64,000 nt of DNA from Paraferrimonas haliotis (GTDB lineage Bacteria > Pseudomonadota > Gammaproteobacteria > Enterobacterales > Shewanellaceae). The stretch lies in contig NZ_NRRB01000001.1 in assembly GCF_002282895.1 (NCBI RefSeq), positions 682,001-746,000 on the forward strand, given 5' to 3'. This document shows positions 62,934-64,000 of the stretch, in pieces. The notes under the pieces were generated by a model. That model was given only the letters and a program-made list of their open reading frames with translations. It was not told the origin of the DNA and did not search any database. The position numbers were made by a program, and so were the translations under genes. Position 1 is the first letter of the stretch; every line of letters starts with the position of its first letter.

Positions 62934-64000
62934 ATGAAGAAAAAAGTACTCACGGTTTTTGGGACACGTCCAGAAGCAATAAAAATGGCGCCATTGGTCC
63001 ATGCATTAGATAATGACGAGCGTTTTGAGGCTAGGTGCTGTGTTACAGCGCAACACCGCGAAATGCTGGACCAGGTATTAGAACTGTTCGAAATCACTCC
63101 CGATTACGACTTAAACCTGATGAAAGCAGGCCAAACCCTTAACGATGTTACTGCGAGAATAATCCAGGAACTCAAACCCGTGCTACAAGACTTTAAACCG
63201 GATGTGGTACTTGTGCATGGAGATACAGCGACTACCTTTGCGGCAAGCCTTGCGGCCTATTATGAGCAGATAGATGTAGGCCACGTAGAAGCAGGTCTGC
63301 GGACCGGTAACATTTACTCGCCATGGCCGGAAGAAGCGAACCGTCGTTTAACCGGTGTATTAACGCGTTATCACTTTGCTCCGACAGATACATCTAAAGA
63401 AAACCTACTTAAAGAGAACTTTCAACCTGAACATATTGTCGTAACAGGCAATACCGTCATTGATGCGTTGTTATTAATCAAAGATAAAATTGAAAATAAT
63501 GCTGAGCTAAACGCAACACTAGCTCAACAATTTGAGTTCTTAGATGACTCTAAAAAATTGATTTTAGTTACTGGTCACAGAAGAGAAAGCTTCGGTGGTG
63601 GTTTTGAACGAATTTGCCAAGCATTGGCAGAAACAGCAAAAGCGCATCCAAAAGTGCAAATCGTTTATCCAATGCACCTTAACCCTAACGTGCGAGAGCC
63701 AGTCAACCGAATTTTAAGTGATGTTGATAACGTGCTATTGATTGAGCCGCAACAGTACCTTCCATTTGTCTATTTAATGACAAAAGCCAACATCATTTTG
63801 ACGGACTCAGGCGGTATCCAGGAAGAAGCTCCGTCTCTAGGCAAACCCGTATTGGTCATGCGTGATACAACAGAGCGGCCAGAAGCCGTCGCTGCTGGTA
63901 CAGTTAGATTGGTTGGCACAGATGTTGACGTGATTACAACTCAATTAAACGAGTTGTTGACGAACGAACAAGCCTATCAACAAATGAGCTTTGCTCATAA
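62934..64000 (+). CDS. wecB: UDP-N-acetylglucosamine 2-epimerase (3' end outside window)
   Basis: An open frame from ATG 62934 to the window end, 355 codons so far. It starts [20 protein letters not shown] and shows [50 protein letters not shown] and [29 protein letters not shown], which are WecB signatures. It makes UDP-ManNAc from UDP-GlcNAc for surface polysaccharides. It lies 15 bp after wzc and belongs to the same operon. The last roughly 20-25 residues are missing. Confidence 0.95.
   Translation, partial: MKKKVLTVFGTRPEAIKMAPLVHALDNDERFEARCCVTAQHREMLDQVLELFEITPDYDLNLMKAGQTLNDVTARIIQELKPVLQDFKPDVVLVHGDTATTFAASLAAYYEQIDVGHVEAGLRTGNIYSPWPEEANRRLTGVLTRYHFAPTDTSKENLLKENFQPEHIVVTGNTVIDALLLIKDKIENNAELNATLAQQFEFLDDSKKLILVTGHRRESFGGGFERICQALAETAKAHPKVQIVYPMHLNPNVREPVNRILSDVDNVLLIEPQQYLPFVYLMTKANIILTDSGGIQEEAPSLGKPVLVMRDTTERPEAVAAGTVRLVGTDVDVITTQLNELLTNEQAYQQMSFAH

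Overview
The window reads as chromosome of a free-living, probably marine gammaproteobacterium of the Alteromonadales (Shewanella-like). This is inferred from gene content and order, not from a marker-gene search: suhB-trmJ-isc, xseA/guaBA-tadA-mltF-purL and htpG-adk-hemH-gsk blocks, a two-subunit flavocytochrome c system, and an RfaH/ops-type polysaccharide locus. Base composition looks close to 50% GC throughout. I saw no tRNA, rRNA, CRISPR array or prophage.

Layout. 1-2.5 kb: start of a BtsS/LytS-type sensor kinase, a YecH-like metal-binding protein, PsiE, a CreA-family lipoprotein and a DsbA-fold lipoprotein. 2.5-9.9 kb: suhB, trmJ and the Isc iron-sulfur operon (iscR-iscS-iscU-iscA-hscB-hscA-fdx, with no iscX after fdx), with two tandem IscR boxes over the iscR promoter. 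9.9-15.1 kb: ABC exporter, small membrane protein, divergent punR/punC, ndk. 15.3-18.0 kb: an ECF sigma/anti-sigma pair with DUF4097-type beta-repeat proteins. 18-29 kb: xseA, guaB-guaA, tadA, mltF, purL. 29-40.5 kb: accessory and transport genes (VOC protein, Blc lipocalin, LysR, CDF, CPA1 antiporter, short MarC, EmrAB-like pump, lysozyme-inhibitor protein, Bax, DUF4344 metallopeptidase) plus a probable remnant of a type I secretion ABC gene. 40.6-46.5 kb: htpG, a RAYT transposase, adk, hemH, gsk. 46.6-53.4 kb: the most interesting locus (below). 53.6-55.9 kb: a second RAYT with its REP elements and a POT peptide transporter. 56-64 kb: rfaH, a degenerate BY-kinase-like P-loop protein, an alpha/beta hydrolase, an ops element, wza-wzb-wzc and the start of wecB.

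The locus at 46.6-53.4 kb looks like a periplasmic respiratory module. A secreted member of the histidine/phenylalanine ammonia-lyase fold has lost the Ala-Ser-Gly triad that forms the MIO cofactor. It is followed by a Tat-exported fumarate/urocanate-reductase-type flavoprotein and a separate tetraheme cytochrome c. The operon has a near-consensus sigma-54 promoter and three 12-bp near-palindromic sites upstream of it, and a divergent GAF-AAA+-Fis sigma-54 activator. An outer-membrane porin follows the activator. The working hypothesis is that the lyase eliminates a pre-activated amine, as MIO-free ergothionase removes trimethylamine from ergothioneine, and that the resulting acrylate (for example thiourocanate) is respired in the periplasm. 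The chemistry is inference; the architecture is visible in the sequence.

A second theme is two distinct REP/RAYT families side by side. One has GGGGCCAGGCCCC hairpins, with its RAYT at 53.8 kb. The other has GGGACGTACCC hairpins, with its RAYT at 42.7 kb. The first family sits at gene 3' ends, where it probably also works as a bidirectional terminator.
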